NCBI RefSeq assembly: GCF_036346855.1
Contig: NZ_CP107841.1
Location: forward strand, 1,860,001-1,924,000
Length of the DNA stretch: 64,000 nt
DNA from: Streptomyces europaeiscabiei
Lineage (GTDB): Bacteria > Actinomycetota > Actinomycetes > Streptomycetales > Streptomycetaceae
Reading direction: 5' to 3'
The position numbers were made by a program, and so were the translations under genes. Shown in pieces: positions 53,076 through 63,759 of this stretch (positions within the stretch are counted from its first letter, which is position 1; every line of letters begins with the position of its first letter). The notes below the pieces were generated by a model. It saw nothing but the letters and a program-made list of their open reading frames with translations. It ran no database searches and was not told where the DNA came from.

Positions 53076-54256
53076 CGGATCGCGAGGTGGTCGAGGTAGG
53101 AACGGACGTTGCGAGCCGTCTCGGTGACGCTGTCGCCGCCGAACTTCTCCGCCACCGCGTCCGCCAGGACCAGGGCCACCATCGCCTCGGCGACGATGCC
53201 CGCGGCGGGCACGGCGGAGACGTCGGAGCGCTGGTGGTGGGCCTGCGTGGCCTCGCCCGTGGTCACGTCCACGGTCCGCAGGGCGCGCGGCACGGTCGCG
53301 ATCGGCTTCATCGCCGCCCGCACCCGCAGCAGCTCACCCGTGGTCAGACCGCCCTCGGTGCCACCGGAGCGGCCGGAGACCCGCCGGATGCCCTCGGGGG
53401 TGTTCACGATCTCGTCGTGCGCCTTGGAGCCAGGTACCCGCGCCAGCTCGAAGCCGTCGCCGATCTCGACGCCCTTGATGGCCTGGATGCCCATCAGCGC
53501 GCCGGCGAGGCGGGCGTCCAGCTTGCGGTCCCAGTGGACGTGCGAGCCGAGGCCCACCGGCACGCCGTACGCCAGGATCTCGACGACGCCGCCGAGGGTG
53601 TCGCCGTCCTTGTGGGCCTGGTCGATCTCCGCGACCATCGCCTTCGACGCGTCCGCGTCCAGGCAGCGCACCGGGTCCGCGTCCAGCCTCTCCACGTCGG
53701 CCGGCGTCGGGTACACGCCCTGCGGGGCCTTCGCCGCCGCCAGCTCCACCACGTGGCTGACGATCTCGATCCCGGCCGTCTCCTTCAGGTACGACCGGGC
53801 GACGGCGCCGAGGGCGACCCGGGCCGCGGTCTCCCGGGCCGAAGCCCGCTCCAGGATCGGGCGGGCCTCGTCGAAGCCGTACTTCTGCATACCCGCCAGG
53901 TCGGCGTGACCGGGCCGGGGGCGGGTCAGCGGGGCGTTGCGGGCCAGACCGGCGAGGATCTCCGGGTCGACCGGGTCCGCCGCCATGACCTGCTCCCACT
54001 TCGGCCACTCGGTGTTCCCGACCATGATCGCCACCGGCGAGCCCATGGTCAGACCGTGCCGCACACCGCCGAGGAAGGTGACCTCGTCGCGCTCGAACTT
54101 CATCCGCGCACCGCGCCCATAGCCCAGGCGCCGCCGGGCCAGGTGGTCCCCCACCATCTCGGTGGTGATCGGCACGCCGGCGGGAAGACCCTCCAGCGTC
54201 GCGACAAGTGCGGGACCGTGGGACTCCCCCGCGGTCAGCCAGCGCAACCTGCTCAA
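53072..54256 (-). CDS. aroC: Chorismate synthase
   Basis: This 394-residue FMN enzyme converts EPSP to chorismate. Signatures: [33 protein letters not shown], and [20 protein letters not shown] at the end. The length is standard. It is upstream of aroK in the operon with overlapping start and stop. The operon is separated from aroE by the molybdenum hydroxylase genes. Confidence 0.96.
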   Translation of the reverse strand: MSRLRWLTAGESHGPALVATLEGLPAGVPITTEMVGDHLARRRLGYGRGARMKFERDEVTFLGGVRHGLTMGSPVAIMVGNTEWPKWEQVMAADPVDPEILAGLARNAPLTRPRPGHADLAGMQKYGFDEARPILERASARETAARVALGAVARSYLKETAGIEIVSHVVELAAAKAPQGVYPTPADVERLDADPVRCLDADASKAMVAEIDQAHKDGDTLGGVVEILAYGVPVGLGSHVHWDRKLDARLAGALMGIQAIKGVEIGDGFELARVPGSKAHDEIVNTPEGIRRVSGRSGGTEGGLTTGELLRVRAAMKPIATVPRALRTVDVTTGEATQAHHQRSDVSAVPAAGIVAEAMVALVLADAVAEKFGGDSVTETARNVRSYLDHLAIR

Positions 54257-54581
54257 CGGTGCTCCTCAGTGCTCGCGCCCGGTACTGCGTCCTGCCTGCG
54301 TGTACGCGTGTCCTCGCGTACGGCGACGGCTACCGGGTGCGCGGCCCCGGCCCGCCACCTCCGATCCTCCCACGTCCGGGGCGGGACCTGGTCACGGGTC
54401 CATCAGACGGACGGGCGTACACGGAGACCTCGCCGTCCGGCAGACGGGCCTGCACGAGCACCTCGCCGTCCGGCAGACGGGCGTGCACGAGCACCTCGCC
54501 CGTCGGGCGGACGGCAGCCGTACACACGGAGCACCGTCCCGCCGATCGAACGGACGACCGCGCGCGGAGCACCCCGCCGCG
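54257..54581. other. 325-base spacer with three 33-bp tandem repeats
   Basis: At about 54412-54514 a 33-base unit occurs three times; GCACGAGCACCTCGCC and GTCCGGCAGACGGGC are its best-kept parts. The minus frame reads LPDGEVLVQAR as an 11-residue repeat, but no start supports a gene. The remaining part contains the probable aroC promoter. Confidence 0.7.
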
Positions 54582-55040
54582 TCACCCCATCTTCGCCGCC
54601 GCGCTCTTGATCGCCTCGCGGATGCGGAAGTACGTGCCGCAGCGGCAGACGTTCGCGATCTCGTCGATGTCGGCGTCGGTGGGGTTTTTCGTCCGCTTGA
54701 GCAGGGCGACGGCGGCCATGATCTGTCCGGGCTGGCAGTAGCCGCACTGGGCGACGTCCTGCTCCAGCCAGGCCTCCTGGACGGGGTGCAGCTCGTCGCC
54801 GTCGGCCAGCCCCTCGATGGTGGTGACCTCGCGGCCGGCCGCGTCGGCGACCGGGACCACACAGGGCCGGACGGCCTCGCCGTCTAGGTGGCTGGTGCAG
54901 GCCTTGCAGACGTCGATGCCGCAGCCGTACTTGGGCCCGCGGACGCCGAGCAGGTCGCGCAACGCCCACAGCAGGGGCAGGTCGTCGGGGGCATCGACGG
55001 TGACGGTCTCGCCGTTGACGGTGAAGGTGTGGGAAGGCAT
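54582..55040 (-). CDS. [2Fe-2S] subunit of a molybdenum hydroxylase
   Basis: This 152-residue electron-transfer subunit carries two [2Fe-2S] clusters. The plant-type ferredoxin cluster uses the cysteines of [10 protein letters not shown] and the later single Cys; the C-terminal helical cluster uses CGYCQPGQ and CRCGTY. It is like the small subunit of isoquinoline 1-oxidoreductase. It follows the large subunit gene, 80 bases downstream. Confidence 0.92.
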   Translation of the reverse strand: MPSHTFTVNGETVTVDAPDDLPLLWALRDLLGVRGPKYGCGIDVCKACTSHLDGEAVRPCVVPVADAAGREVTTIEGLADGDELHPVQEAWLEQDVAQCGYCQPGQIMAAVALLKRTKNPTDADIDEIANVCRCGTYFRIREAIKSAAAKMG

Positions 55041-55120
55041 CGATGTGCTCCTGGAGCCTGGCGCGGGTCGGCGCGCGGACGTACGAGGGGGCTCGGCGGT
55101 GACGGCTGAGGCGAGCGGGC

Positions 55121-57328
55121 TCAGCGGGGGAATGGCGTGAAGTCCACGTCGAAGTTGACGGGGAAACGGCGTGGCTTGGTGCCGGTGGCCCGCGCGTAGG
55201 CGTTGGCGACGGCGCCGACGGCCGCCGGGACACCGAGTTCGCCCGCGCCGCCGGGTTCGTCGGCTCCCTCGATGACGAAGATCCTGACGTCCTTCGGGGA
55301 GTCCTTCTGGCGGGCGTAGTGGAACTGCGAATAGCTGCCTTCCAGGGGCAGCCCCTCGTCGATGTGGAGCCCGGCCCGCAGGGTGGTGGAGATGGCGTCC
55401 GTGAGCCCGCCGAGGAGCTGGGCTTCCAGTCCGCGCGGGTTGATCACCCGGCCCACGTCGGCCACGATGACCGCCTTCGTCACCCGGGGTTTCTTCGGAT
55501 CGGTGGCGTCGATCTCGACCAGGCAGGCCGTGCAGGCCTTGTACTCGTCGTGGAAGGCGACGCCCTGGGCCCAGCCGTCCGGCAGGCTCCGCCCCCAGTC
55601 GCCTTCCGTCGCGGCCCTGTCGAGCACGGCCCGCTGCCGCGCCGTCTTGAGGAACTCCCGCCGGAAGACGACCGGGTCCTTGCCGAGCTTCGCCGCCAGT
55701 TCGTCGACGATGATCTCCTCGGCCCCGCGTGTGTTGGCCGAGTACACCGAGCGCCACGACCCGGTGTGCATCTTGACCGGCACCTCGGTGAGCGTCTGCG
55801 TGGTGAATCCGAAGTTGTACGGGGACTTCACCGTGGTCAGGAACAGGGTCTGCGCGAAGGTCGCGTTCCCGATGCCGGACGGCAGTCCCGCCGCGGCGGC
55901 GGTGATCGCGTCGCCGAGCCCGTGTCGGAAGTCGGTCTCCACGGCGGCCACCTGGTGCTGGAAGGTGAGCACCTGCCCCACCGCGTAGGTGGCCCGGATC
56001 CGGTGGTGGGTGGCGGGCCGCATCCGCCCGTGCCGCATGTCGTCGATCCGCGACCACATCAGCCGTACGGGCCGTCCGCTCTTCTTGGACACGACGGCGG
56101 CCTCCAGAGCCGCGTCGTGGAAGAGCCGCCGCCCGAAGGAGCCGCCCGACTGCACGACGTGGACCTTCACTTTGGACACCGGAAGTCCGACTGCCCTCGC
56201 GATGGCCGCCTGCGCGACGATCGGCGACTTCAGCCCGGACCAGATCTCGGCACGGTCGGCCCGTACGTCGGCGACCGCCGAGTTGGTCTCCAGCGGCGCG
56301 TGACTGGCGAATGCGAAGTCGAACTCCCCCTCCACCTTCTTCACCAGCAGCCCGAGCACGTCCAGCGAGGGCGTCGCCGCCTTCAGCCTGGCCGTGATGG
56401 CGTCGTCCGACAGCGCGTCGACGCTCCCCGGGCCCCAGGTGACGTCCAGCGCCTCCTTGCCGTCGAGGGCCTGCCCGAACGTCTCCGCGACAACGGCGAC
56501 ACCACTGTCGATGGTGACCACGTCGAGCACACCGGGCATGGCCCGTACGGCGGCCTCGTTGTTCACCGCCTTCACGGTGCCGTTGATCGTCGGCGGCCGG
56601 CGCACCATGCACGGCTTGGCCCCGGGCACGTCGAGGTCCAGTGTGTAGACCTGCTTGCCGGTGACCATGGCACGGGCGTCGATGCGCGAGGTGGGGCTGC
56701 CGACGACGGTGTGTTCCGACTCCTTCTTCGGCGTGACGACGAGGGAGCCGAGGTCGAGGGAGGCGGCGGCCGCCGACAGCGAACCGTAGGAGGCGGTACG
56801 CCCGTCCGGCGCGACCACGACGCCCTGCCGCACCGCCAGATCTCCCGCGCGGAGTCCCCATTGCTTCGCGGCGGCACGAACCATCCGCGCCCGCGCGGCA
56901 GCCGCCGTATGGCGCACCGGGTCGTAGAGCGAACGGATCGAGTTGGAGCTGCCGGTGAGCTGGTTGAAGAGCAACTCGGGGCGGGCGTCGTCCAGTTGGA
57001 TGCGTACCCGGTCGAGCGGGGTGTCCAGCTCCTCCGCCACCAGCATCGCCACCGCCGTGGTGAGGCCCTGCCCGACCTCCTCCCTCGGCAGCCGGAAGTG
57101 GGCGATGCCCTCCTCGTCGACGCTCAGCACCAGCATGTTCGCCGTCGGTGCCCCGGCCAGGATCAGCAGATCACCGAGGTCCACGAGATCCGCCGGCGCC
57201 GGCAGCGTGGGTATCGCCGCGTCGGCGACGTCGGGCGCATAGGCGTCCAGACCTATCTTGGTCGCTACGGCGAGCGTGGGCGCGGCCACCAGATAGGTGA
57301 GAAACCTGCGCCGGGAGTGACGTGACAT
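55121..57328 (-). CDS. Molybdenum-cofactor hydroxylase large subunit, Tat-exported
   Basis: This 735-residue subunit is of the xanthine dehydrogenase/isoquinoline 1-oxidoreductase beta family. A twin-arginine signal [19 protein letters not shown] starts the protein, so it acts outside the cytoplasm. The Mo-domain segments [14 protein letters not shown] and [12 protein letters not shown] (with the likely catalytic Glu in GELG) are visible. There is no FAD subunit gene, so electrons go to another acceptor, probably cytochromes. The ATG at 57328 has GGAG five bases upstream. The pair is inserted between aroE and aroC. Confidence 0.9.
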   Translation of the reverse strand: MSRHSRRRFLTYLVAAPTLAVATKIGLDAYAPDVADAAIPTLPAPADLVDLGDLLILAGAPTANMLVLSVDEEGIAHFRLPREEVGQGLTTAVAMLVAEELDTPLDRVRIQLDDARPELLFNQLTGSSNSIRSLYDPVRHTAAAARARMVRAAAKQWGLRAGDLAVRQGVVVAPDGRTASYGSLSAAAASLDLGSLVVTPKKESEHTVVGSPTSRIDARAMVTGKQVYTLDLDVPGAKPCMVRRPPTINGTVKAVNNEAAVRAMPGVLDVVTIDSGVAVVAETFGQALDGKEALDVTWGPGSVDALSDDAITARLKAATPSLDVLGLLVKKVEGEFDFAFASHAPLETNSAVADVRADRAEIWSGLKSPIVAQAAIARAVGLPVSKVKVHVVQSGGSFGRRLFHDAALEAAVVSKKSGRPVRLMWSRIDDMRHGRMRPATHHRIRATYAVGQVLTFQHQVAAVETDFRHGLGDAITAAAAGLPSGIGNATFAQTLFLTTVKSPYNFGFTTQTLTEVPVKMHTGSWRSVYSANTRGAEEIIVDELAAKLGKDPVVFRREFLKTARQRAVLDRAATEGDWGRSLPDGWAQGVAFHDEYKACTACLVEIDATDPKKPRVTKAVIVADVGRVINPRGLEAQLLGGLTDAISTTLRAGLHIDEGLPLEGSYSQFHYARQKDSPKDVRIFVIEGADEPGGAGELGVPAAVGAVANAYARATGTKPRRFPVNFDVDFTPFPR

Positions 57329-57435
57329 GGGGGCTCCGTTCAACGCCCCGCCTGCGTCGCCGGGCCGCCCGATGATGATTGCCGCTGGTTACCCCTTGGT
57401 ACAAGTGGCGCCCATGATCAGCACACTCCGGGCGC

Positions 57436-58275
57436 TCAGCCCCGTTCGGCCAGCGCCCGCTCCCCGGCCCGGCGCATCGCGCCCACGGGAGCCGTCTTGC
57501 ACCCGGTCATCTGCTCGACCTGCAACACGGCCTGGTGCACCAGCAGATCAAGCCCGCTGACCACGGCACCGCCGAACGCGGACCATCGCGCCGCCAGCTC
57601 CGTGGGCCACGGGTGGTACAGCACGTCGAACAGCGTCGTCGGCCGCTCCGGCACCGCACCGGACAGCGCGTCCGTCGCCCCGGCAGGCGTCGTGGCGATG
57701 ACGAGGGGAGCGCTCAGCCCACGCGCGGCCTCCGCCCAGTCCGCCGTACGCACCTCGACGTCCAGCCGCTCGCCCCACTGCCGCATCTCGGCGGCCCGAG
57801 CCTCGCTCCGTACGTACGCCACGACCTCACCGGTGCAGATCCGGGCGAGCGCGGCCAGCGCGGAGGAGGCGGTGGCTCCCGCGCCGAGAATGGCCGCCGA
57901 CTCCACCTGCTCGATGCCCCGCTCCCGCAGGGCGGCGACGATCCCGGGGATGTCGGTGTTGTCGCCGAGCCGCCGCCCGTCCTCCGTGAACACCAGGGTG
58001 TTGACGGCCTCGACGGAGGTCGCCGTCTCGCTGATCTCGTCCAGCAGCGGAATGACCGCCCGCTTGAGCGGCATCGTGAGCGAGAGCCCGGCCCACTCCG
58101 GTCCGAGCTTCTCGACGAACCCCGGCAGCGACTCCTCGTCGACCTCGAAACGGTCGTACGTCCAGTCGGTGAGCCCCAGTTCGGCATACGCGGCCCGGTG
58201 CAGTACCGGGGAGAGCGAGTGAGCGATCGGCGAACCGAGCACGGCGGCCCGGTTCTTGCTGTCGGTGCGGCTCAT
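57436..58275 (-). CDS. aroE: Shikimate dehydrogenase
   Basis: This 279-residue NADP-dependent enzyme reduces 3-dehydroshikimate. The substrate site has SPIAHSLSPVLHRAAY and SLTMPLKRAVIP (catalytic Lys), NTDIPGI is the second shikimate motif, and AAILGAGATASSALAAL binds NADP. It begins directly after the mltG stop, so the two are co-translated. Confidence 0.95.
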   Translation of the reverse strand: MSRTDSKNRAAVLGSPIAHSLSPVLHRAAYAELGLTDWTYDRFEVDEESLPGFVEKLGPEWAGLSLTMPLKRAVIPLLDEISETATSVEAVNTLVFTEDGRRLGDNTDIPGIVAALRERGIEQVESAAILGAGATASSALAALARICTGEVVAYVRSEARAAEMRQWGERLDVEVRTADWAEAARGLSAPLVIATTPAGATDALSGAVPERPTTLFDVLYHPWPTELAARWSAFGGAVVSGLDLLVHQAVLQVEQMTGCKTAPVGAMRRAGERALAERG

Positions 58276-60078
58276 CTATCCGTTCTGCGCTTCCTCGTAC
58301 TTCTTACGGTTTCTATTGTGCTCTTCGTTGGTCACGGCGAAGAGCGTCTCGTCCTCGTTGATCGACACGAAGTAGTACCAGTCGCCCTTGGCGGGCTTGA
58401 GCGCCGCCTTGATGGCCACCTCACCCGGATTGTCGATCGGCCCGGGCGGCAGACCCGTGAACTTGTACGTGTTGTACGGATCGTCAATCTGCCGAAGCGA
58501 GTTCACTGAACCCGTGGCCAGCTTGGATTCACCGCGCAGGTAGTTCACCGTGGAGTCGAAGTCGAGCAGTCCGTAGGTCTCGGTGTTGTTCTCGGCGAGC
58601 CGGTTGTAGACCACGCGGGAGACCTTCAGGAAGTCCTTCTTGTACTTCCCCTCGGCCTGGACGAGACTCGCCACCGTGAGCACCTGGAGCGGATTCTCCA
58701 GCTTCAGCCCCTTGGCCTTGCCCTCAAGGTCCAGTTCCTCGTACTTCGCCTTGGCGAGGTCGACCATTTCCTTCAGGACCGCCTCGGGCTTCATGCCCTT
58801 GGCGACCGGATAGGTGGACGGGTAGAGGAATCCTTCCAGCGGATCCTTGATGTCGTCGTTGTCGTTCGCCCAGTCGGGGAGGCCGAGGGAGGCCCACTTC
58901 TTCTCGGCGACCTCCTCGGTCGTTCCCTTGTCGAGGCCCAATTCCTTGTCGATCAAGGAGTAGATCTCGCGGTTCCGAAGACCTTCCCTGATAGTGAAGT
59001 TGCTCTGACTCTTCGGGTCGAGCATCAGAGCCACAGCACTTTTGGCTGACATCTCCTTTTTGAGGAGATAAACGCCGACCTGAATCTGCCTCGTGGGATC
59101 CTTTGCCAGCGCGGCCGTGAAGGCATCAACGCTCTTGACAACCCCGGCCGCCTTGAGTTTCTGCCCGATGTCCGACCCGAATTCGCCCTTGGCGACCGTG
59201 ATCGTAACGACCTCGTTCGTACCGTCCCCCGAATAGTCGGGATTCTCGCCGTAACGGCTCTGGAAGAACTGGTACCCGAAATAACTGACCCCGGCGAAGC
59301 CGCCGCCGAGAACCACGACGACCACCAGGCAGGCAAGACCACTGCGGCGCTTCTTACCACCCTTGCCCGGCTTCTTCGCCTTGCCGCCGCGGCCCTTCCG
59401 GTCGCCCCGGCCGACGCGTTCCCCGGCCTCGTCGTCATCGTCGTCGTCTCCGCCGCCGGCGAAGAACGCGTGCTCGCCCTGGTCCGGCCCGGGATCCCAC
59501 TCGGTCCGCTCGGCGGCGGGCGACGGCTGCTCGGCCTCGGGCTCCGGAGAGGGTGCGGTTTCGGCTGCGGGCGTGGCTTCCGCGCGACGGCGCGAGGGCG
59601 GCTCCGGCGGCGGATACGCGTCGGGCGTGCCGTAGAAGTCCTGTTGGCCGCCGCCGTAGGCCATCGCCTGCTGCTGCGCGCCGTAGGGGTCGGCCGGGTC
59701 GCCGACGTAAGGGCCCTGCGCGTGCTGGTGTGTTCCGTTGTTCCAGCCGCCGTTGGTGTGGTCGTACTGCTGCTGGCCATGACCGGTGTACTGCTGCTGA
59801 TGCTGGTTCTGGCCGGGGTACTGCTGCCCGGGGTCGCCGTACTCCTGCTGGTACTGCTGCTGGGCGTAGGCGTCCTGATGACCGTTGTTCCAGACGCCGT
59901 TGCCGTTGTCGTACTGCTGCTGGTACTGGTGCTGCTCCGGGTAGTGCTGCTGCGGCTGGCCGCCGTAAGGGGACTGCTGGCCCGCCTGGGCCTGCTGTCC
60001 GTCCCATCCGGCGTCCCCGTACAACGGGTCGTCCGGATGCCACGGTTCGGAGCCCGGGCCCCGGCCATACTCAGTCAT
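58276..60078 (-). CDS. mltG: Endolytic murein transglycosylase MltG
   Basis: This 600-residue inner-membrane enzyme cleaves nascent peptidoglycan strands. Residues 1 to about 200 are a Gln/Tyr/Gly/Pro-rich cytoplasmic tail with repeated WNNG and QQY words. A basic stretch and one TM segment follow (about 248-270, SGLACLVVVVVLGGGFAGVSY). The periplasmic LysM-like and YceG domains include LVQAEGKYKKDFLKVSRVVYNRL with the catalytic Glu. The order ruvX-mltG-aroE is the actinobacterial one. Confidence 0.93.
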   Translation of the reverse strand: MTEYGRGPGSEPWHPDDPLYGDAGWDGQQAQAGQQSPYGGQPQQHYPEQHQYQQQYDNGNGVWNNGHQDAYAQQQYQQEYGDPGQQYPGQNQHQQQYTGHGQQQYDHTNGGWNNGTHQHAQGPYVGDPADPYGAQQQAMAYGGGQQDFYGTPDAYPPPEPPSRRRAEATPAAETAPSPEPEAEQPSPAAERTEWDPGPDQGEHAFFAGGGDDDDDDEAGERVGRGDRKGRGGKAKKPGKGGKKRRSGLACLVVVVVLGGGFAGVSYFGYQFFQSRYGENPDYSGDGTNEVVTITVAKGEFGSDIGQKLKAAGVVKSVDAFTAALAKDPTRQIQVGVYLLKKEMSAKSAVALMLDPKSQSNFTIREGLRNREIYSLIDKELGLDKGTTEEVAEKKWASLGLPDWANDNDDIKDPLEGFLYPSTYPVAKGMKPEAVLKEMVDLAKAKYEELDLEGKAKGLKLENPLQVLTVASLVQAEGKYKKDFLKVSRVVYNRLAENNTETYGLLDFDSTVNYLRGESKLATGSVNSLRQIDDPYNTYKFTGLPPGPIDNPGEVAIKAALKPAKGDWYYFVSINEDETLFAVTNEEHNRNRKKYEEAQNG

Positions 60079-60202
60079 CGATCCCCTAGAGCCGCGAGGC
60101 GGCGGTCACGCGGGGCCTGTGGCTCTGCTTTCGTCCCCGCCTCTTTTTGTGCGGTGGCTGTTCGAAGGCCACCGCATCGCGCGGAACGTTACCGTATCGC
60201 GA

Positions 60203-60709
60203 TCAGATGACCACTTCGACGCCCTCGCCCGGAGCTTTACCAGACGCCCGTTCGGATTCCAGCGCCTGTTGCAGGATGATCACGGCTGCTGCCTGGTCAA
60301 TGACCGACCTGCCCTTTTTGGATTTCACACCCGAGGCACGCAGCCCTTGACTCGCCGTCACCGTGGTCATCCTCTCGTCGACGAGTCTGACCGGAACGGG
60401 CGCGATCATTCGAGCCAACTCCTGGGCGAAACCCCGTACCTTGACGGCGGCCGGGCCCTCTCCTCCCTTGAGGGAACGCGGAAGTCCGACGATTACCTCT
60501 ATGGGTACGTACTCGTCGATCAGTTGTCTCAATCGACGCTGAGCTGCGGGGATATCGCGTCCGGGAACGGTCTCGACCGGGGTGGCGAGGATGCCGTCGG
60601 GGTCGCAGGAGGCGACGCCGATGCGGGCGTCCCCGACATCGAGCGCGAGCCGACGGCCGCGGCGCAGGGCCGGGCCGTCGTCTCCGCTCGTGTGATCCGT
60701 CGTACTCAC
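60203..60709 (-). CDS. ruvX: Putative pre-16S rRNA nuclease / Holliday junction resolvase YqgF
   Basis: This 168-residue RNase H-like nuclease begins its fold with [19 protein letters not shown] (first catalytic Asp), with [18 protein letters not shown] and [13 protein letters not shown] next. The start overlaps the alaS stop by four bases (GTGA/ATGA type). It probably processes the 5' end of 16S rRNA. Confidence 0.94.
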   Translation of the reverse strand: MSTTDHTSGDDGPALRRGRRLALDVGDARIGVASCDPDGILATPVETVPGRDIPAAQRRLRQLIDEYVPIEVIVGLPRSLKGGEGPAAVKVRGFAQELARMIAPVPVRLVDERMTTVTASQGLRASGVKSKKGRSVIDQAAAVIILQQALESERASGKAPGEGVEVVI

Positions 60710-63378
60710 TTGGCCGTCTCGGCGACCAGGCGTTCGACCGCGTCCACGGCCTCGCCGATGGCGGCCGGGTTCTGGCCACCACCCTGGGCGACGTCCGGCT
60801 TGCCGCCACCGCCGCCGCCGAGGGTCTTGGCGGCCGTACGGACCAGGTCGCCGGCCTTCAGACCGCGCTCGCGAGCGGCCTCGTTGGTGGCGATGACCGT
60901 CAGCGGCTTGCCGTTCACAGCGGTGAAGAGGGCGACCACGACGGCCCGGCCGCCCTGGATGCGTCCGCGCACGTCGAGCACCAGCTTGCGGAGGTCGTCG
61001 GCGGTGGTTCCGTCCGGGACCTGACCGGTCACGACGGCAACTCCGGAGACGTCCTTGGGGGACTCGGCGAGACCGGCGGCGGCCTGCAGCACCTTCTCGG
61101 CGCGGAACTTCTCGATCTCCTTCTCGGCGTCCTTCAGCTTGCCGAGCATGGCCGAAACCTTCTCCGGAAGCTCCTCCGGACGGCCCTTGATCAGCTCCTG
61201 GAGCTGGGCGACGACCGTGTGCTCACGGGCGAGGAAGTTGTAGGCGTCGACACCGACCAGAGCCTCGATCCGGCGTACGCCGGAGCCGATGGACGACTCA
61301 CCGAGCAGCTTGACCAGGCCGAGCTGCGAAGTGTTGTGGACGTGTGTGCCGCCGCACAGCTCCTTGGAGAAGTCGCCGATGGTGACGACGCGGACGCGCT
61401 CGCCGTACTTCTCGCCGAACTCGGCGATGGCGCCCTGCTTCTTGGCCTCGTCGAGGCTCAGGATCTCCGCGTGCACGTCCAGGTCGCGGGCGAGCACCTC
61501 GTTGATCTTCTGCTCGACGTCGGTCATCACGGCCGTCGGAACGGCGGAAGGGGAACCGAAGTCGAAGCGGAAGCGGCCGGGCTGGTTCTCGGAACCGGCC
61601 TGGGCGGCCGTCGGGCCGAGGGCGTCACGAAGGGCCTGGTGGGTGAGGTGCGTGGCGGAGTGGGCGCGGGCGATGGCCGTACGGCGACGGCCGTCGATCG
61701 AGGCCTGGGCCTTGGCACCGACGGTCACCTCGCCGACCTGGACGACGCCCTTGTGGACGTACACGCCCGGGACCGGCTTCTGGCAGTCGCGGATCTCGAT
61801 GACGGCACCGGAGTCGACCTTGATCCGGCCGGTGTCACCGATCTGACCGCCGCCCTCGGCGTAGAACGGGGTGCGGTCGAGGACGATCTCGACCTCGTCG
61901 CCCTCGGTGGCGGCGGGCGAGGACAGACCGTCCACGAGGATGCCGACGACCGTCGACTCGCCCTCGGTGTCCGAGTAGCCGATGAACTCGGTCTCCCCGG
62001 CGGCGTCGGCGATCTCGCGGTAGGCGCCGAGGTCGGCGTGGCCGGTCTTCTTGGACCGGGCGTCGGCCTTGGCCTTGTCCCGCTGCTCCTTCATCAGGCG
62101 GCGGAAGCCGTCCTCGTCCACGGAGAGGCCCTGCTCGGCGGCCATCTCCAGGGTGAGGTCGATCGGGAAGCCCCAGGTGTCGTGGAGCAGGAACGCCTTG
62201 TCGCCGGGCAGCTGCTTGCCGCCGGTGGCCTTGGTGTCGGTGATGGCCGTGTCGAGGATGTTCGTGCCGGCCCTCAGCGTCTTGAGGAAGGCGTTCTCCT
62301 CGGCGAGGGCGACCTTCTCGATGCGCTCGCGGTCGGTGATCAGCTCGGAGTACTGCTGGCCCATCATGGCGATGACGACGTCGATGAGGTCCTGGACGAC
62401 CGGGCCGGTGGCACCGAGCAGCCGCATGTTGCGGATGGCGCGGCGCATGATGCGGCGCAGGACATAGCCCCGGCCCTCGTTGCCCGGGGTGACGCCGTCG
62501 CCGATGAGCATCACGGCGGTGCGGATGTGGTCGGTGACCACGCGCAGGGAGACGTCGGAGTCCTTGGCGTCGCCGTAGGAGACACCGGTGATCTCGGTGG
62601 CCTTGTCGATGACGGCCATGGAGGTGTCGATCTCGTACAGATTCTGCACGCCCTGCAGAATCATGGCGAGGCGCTCCAGGCCGAGGCCCGTGTCGATGTT
62701 CTTGCTGGGCAGCTCGCCGAGGATCTCGAAGTCCTCCTTCGAGGTGCCCTCGCCGCGCTCGTACTGCATGAAGACCAGGTTCCAGATCTCCACGTACCGC
62801 TCGTCGTTGACGGCCGGGCCGCCCTCGACGCCGAACTCCGGGCCGCGGTCGTAGTTGATCTCGGAACACGGGCCGCACGGGCCGGGGACGCCCATGGACC
62901 AGTAGTTGTCCTTCTTGCCGAGGCGCTGGATTCGCTCCTTGGGCACGCCGATCTGCTCGTGCCAGATGCGCTCGGCCTCGTCGTCGTCCTTGTAGACGGT
63001 GATCCAGAGCTTCTCCGGCTCCAGGCCGTAACCACCCTTGTCCTGGGGGCTGGTGAGCAGCTCCCAGGCGTGCTTGATGGCGCCTTCCTTGAAGTAGTCG
63101 CCGAAGGAGAAGTTGCCGCACATCTGGAAGAACGTGCCGTGCCGGGTGGTCTTGCCGACCTCTTCGATGTCCGGCGTACGGACGCACTTCTGCACGCTGG
63201 TGGCGCGGTCGAAGGAGGGCTTGACCTCACCGAGGAAGTACGGCTTGAACGGGACCATGCCCGCGTTGACCAGGAGCAGAGTCGGGTCGTCCGCGATGAG
63301 CGACGCCGAAGGGACGACGGTGTGACCGCGCTCCTCGAAGAAGCTCAACCAGCGGCGGCGGATTTCAGCCGACTCCAT
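60706..63378 (-). CDS. alaS: Alanyl-tRNA synthetase
   Basis: This 890-residue class II synthetase has the catalytic domain (about 1-245), a tRNA-recognition domain (about 250-460), the editing domain with zinc/editing motifs [11 protein letters not shown] and CGGTHVHNT, and the C-terminal DHHA1/oligomerisation domain that ends the protein. Motif 1 region: [13 protein letters not shown]. The ATG overlaps the stop of the small gene upstream (TGATG). Confidence 0.97.
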   Translation of the reverse strand: MESAEIRRRWLSFFEERGHTVVPSASLIADDPTLLLVNAGMVPFKPYFLGEVKPSFDRATSVQKCVRTPDIEEVGKTTRHGTFFQMCGNFSFGDYFKEGAIKHAWELLTSPQDKGGYGLEPEKLWITVYKDDDEAERIWHEQIGVPKERIQRLGKKDNYWSMGVPGPCGPCSEINYDRGPEFGVEGGPAVNDERYVEIWNLVFMQYERGEGTSKEDFEILGELPSKNIDTGLGLERLAMILQGVQNLYEIDTSMAVIDKATEITGVSYGDAKDSDVSLRVVTDHIRTAVMLIGDGVTPGNEGRGYVLRRIMRRAIRNMRLLGATGPVVQDLIDVVIAMMGQQYSELITDRERIEKVALAEENAFLKTLRAGTNILDTAITDTKATGGKQLPGDKAFLLHDTWGFPIDLTLEMAAEQGLSVDEDGFRRLMKEQRDKAKADARSKKTGHADLGAYREIADAAGETEFIGYSDTEGESTVVGILVDGLSSPAATEGDEVEIVLDRTPFYAEGGGQIGDTGRIKVDSGAVIEIRDCQKPVPGVYVHKGVVQVGEVTVGAKAQASIDGRRRTAIARAHSATHLTHQALRDALGPTAAQAGSENQPGRFRFDFGSPSAVPTAVMTDVEQKINEVLARDLDVHAEILSLDEAKKQGAIAEFGEKYGERVRVVTIGDFSKELCGGTHVHNTSQLGLVKLLGESSIGSGVRRIEALVGVDAYNFLAREHTVVAQLQELIKGRPEELPEKVSAMLGKLKDAEKEIEKFRAEKVLQAAAGLAESPKDVSGVAVVTGQVPDGTTADDLRKLVLDVRGRIQGGRAVVVALFTAVNGKPLTVIATNEAARERGLKAGDLVRTAAKTLGGGGGGKPDVAQGGGQNPAAIGEAVDAVERLVAETAK

Positions 63379-63752
63379 CAGTGGTCCTCATTCCGGTTGT
63401 ACGGGTACGACGAGCTGTCGACGTACCTCGGATTCCTGCTGTACTTCGGGGTGTTGGTGTTCTCGATGGCGACGATGTGCCTCGGGGCCGGAAGCTCCGG
63501 GTACTGGTCGGGGTTGGCCTCGATGCCGAGTGCCTCGCCCAGTTCGGCCTCCCGCTGGGCCATGTTGTCGCGGACGTCGAGCGCGAAGCCGACCGCCCGG
63601 TCCTTGAGCCTGTGGCCCGCCTCGACCGCCTTGTGCGCCGCCTGGGTGGCGAGGTGCTCGGGGGTGAGCTGCTTGAGCTTGCGGTTGACCTTGGTGGTGG
63701 CCCACACTCCGGCGGCGACCCCTGTGGTGAACCAGAACGTACGGCGGAACAT
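63378..63752 (-). CDS. DUF6167-type small membrane-associated protein
   Basis: This 124-residue protein begins with a hydrophobic helix ([15 protein letters not shown], about residues 5-20) and continues with an amphipathic helix ([25 protein letters not shown]). Its C-terminal tail is polar and Tyr/Asn-rich ([21 protein letters not shown]). I assign it to DUF6167, the family usually found between DUF948 and alaS in actinomycetes. Function is unknown. The ATG at 63752 lies 7 bases after the DUF948 stop. Confidence 0.8.
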   Translation of the reverse strand: MFRRTFWFTTGVAAGVWATTKVNRKLKQLTPEHLATQAAHKAVEAGHRLKDRAVGFALDVRDNMAQREAELGEALGIEANPDQYPELPAPRHIVAIENTNTPKYSRNPRYVDSSSYPYNRNEDH

Positions 63753-63759
63753 CGCTCGG

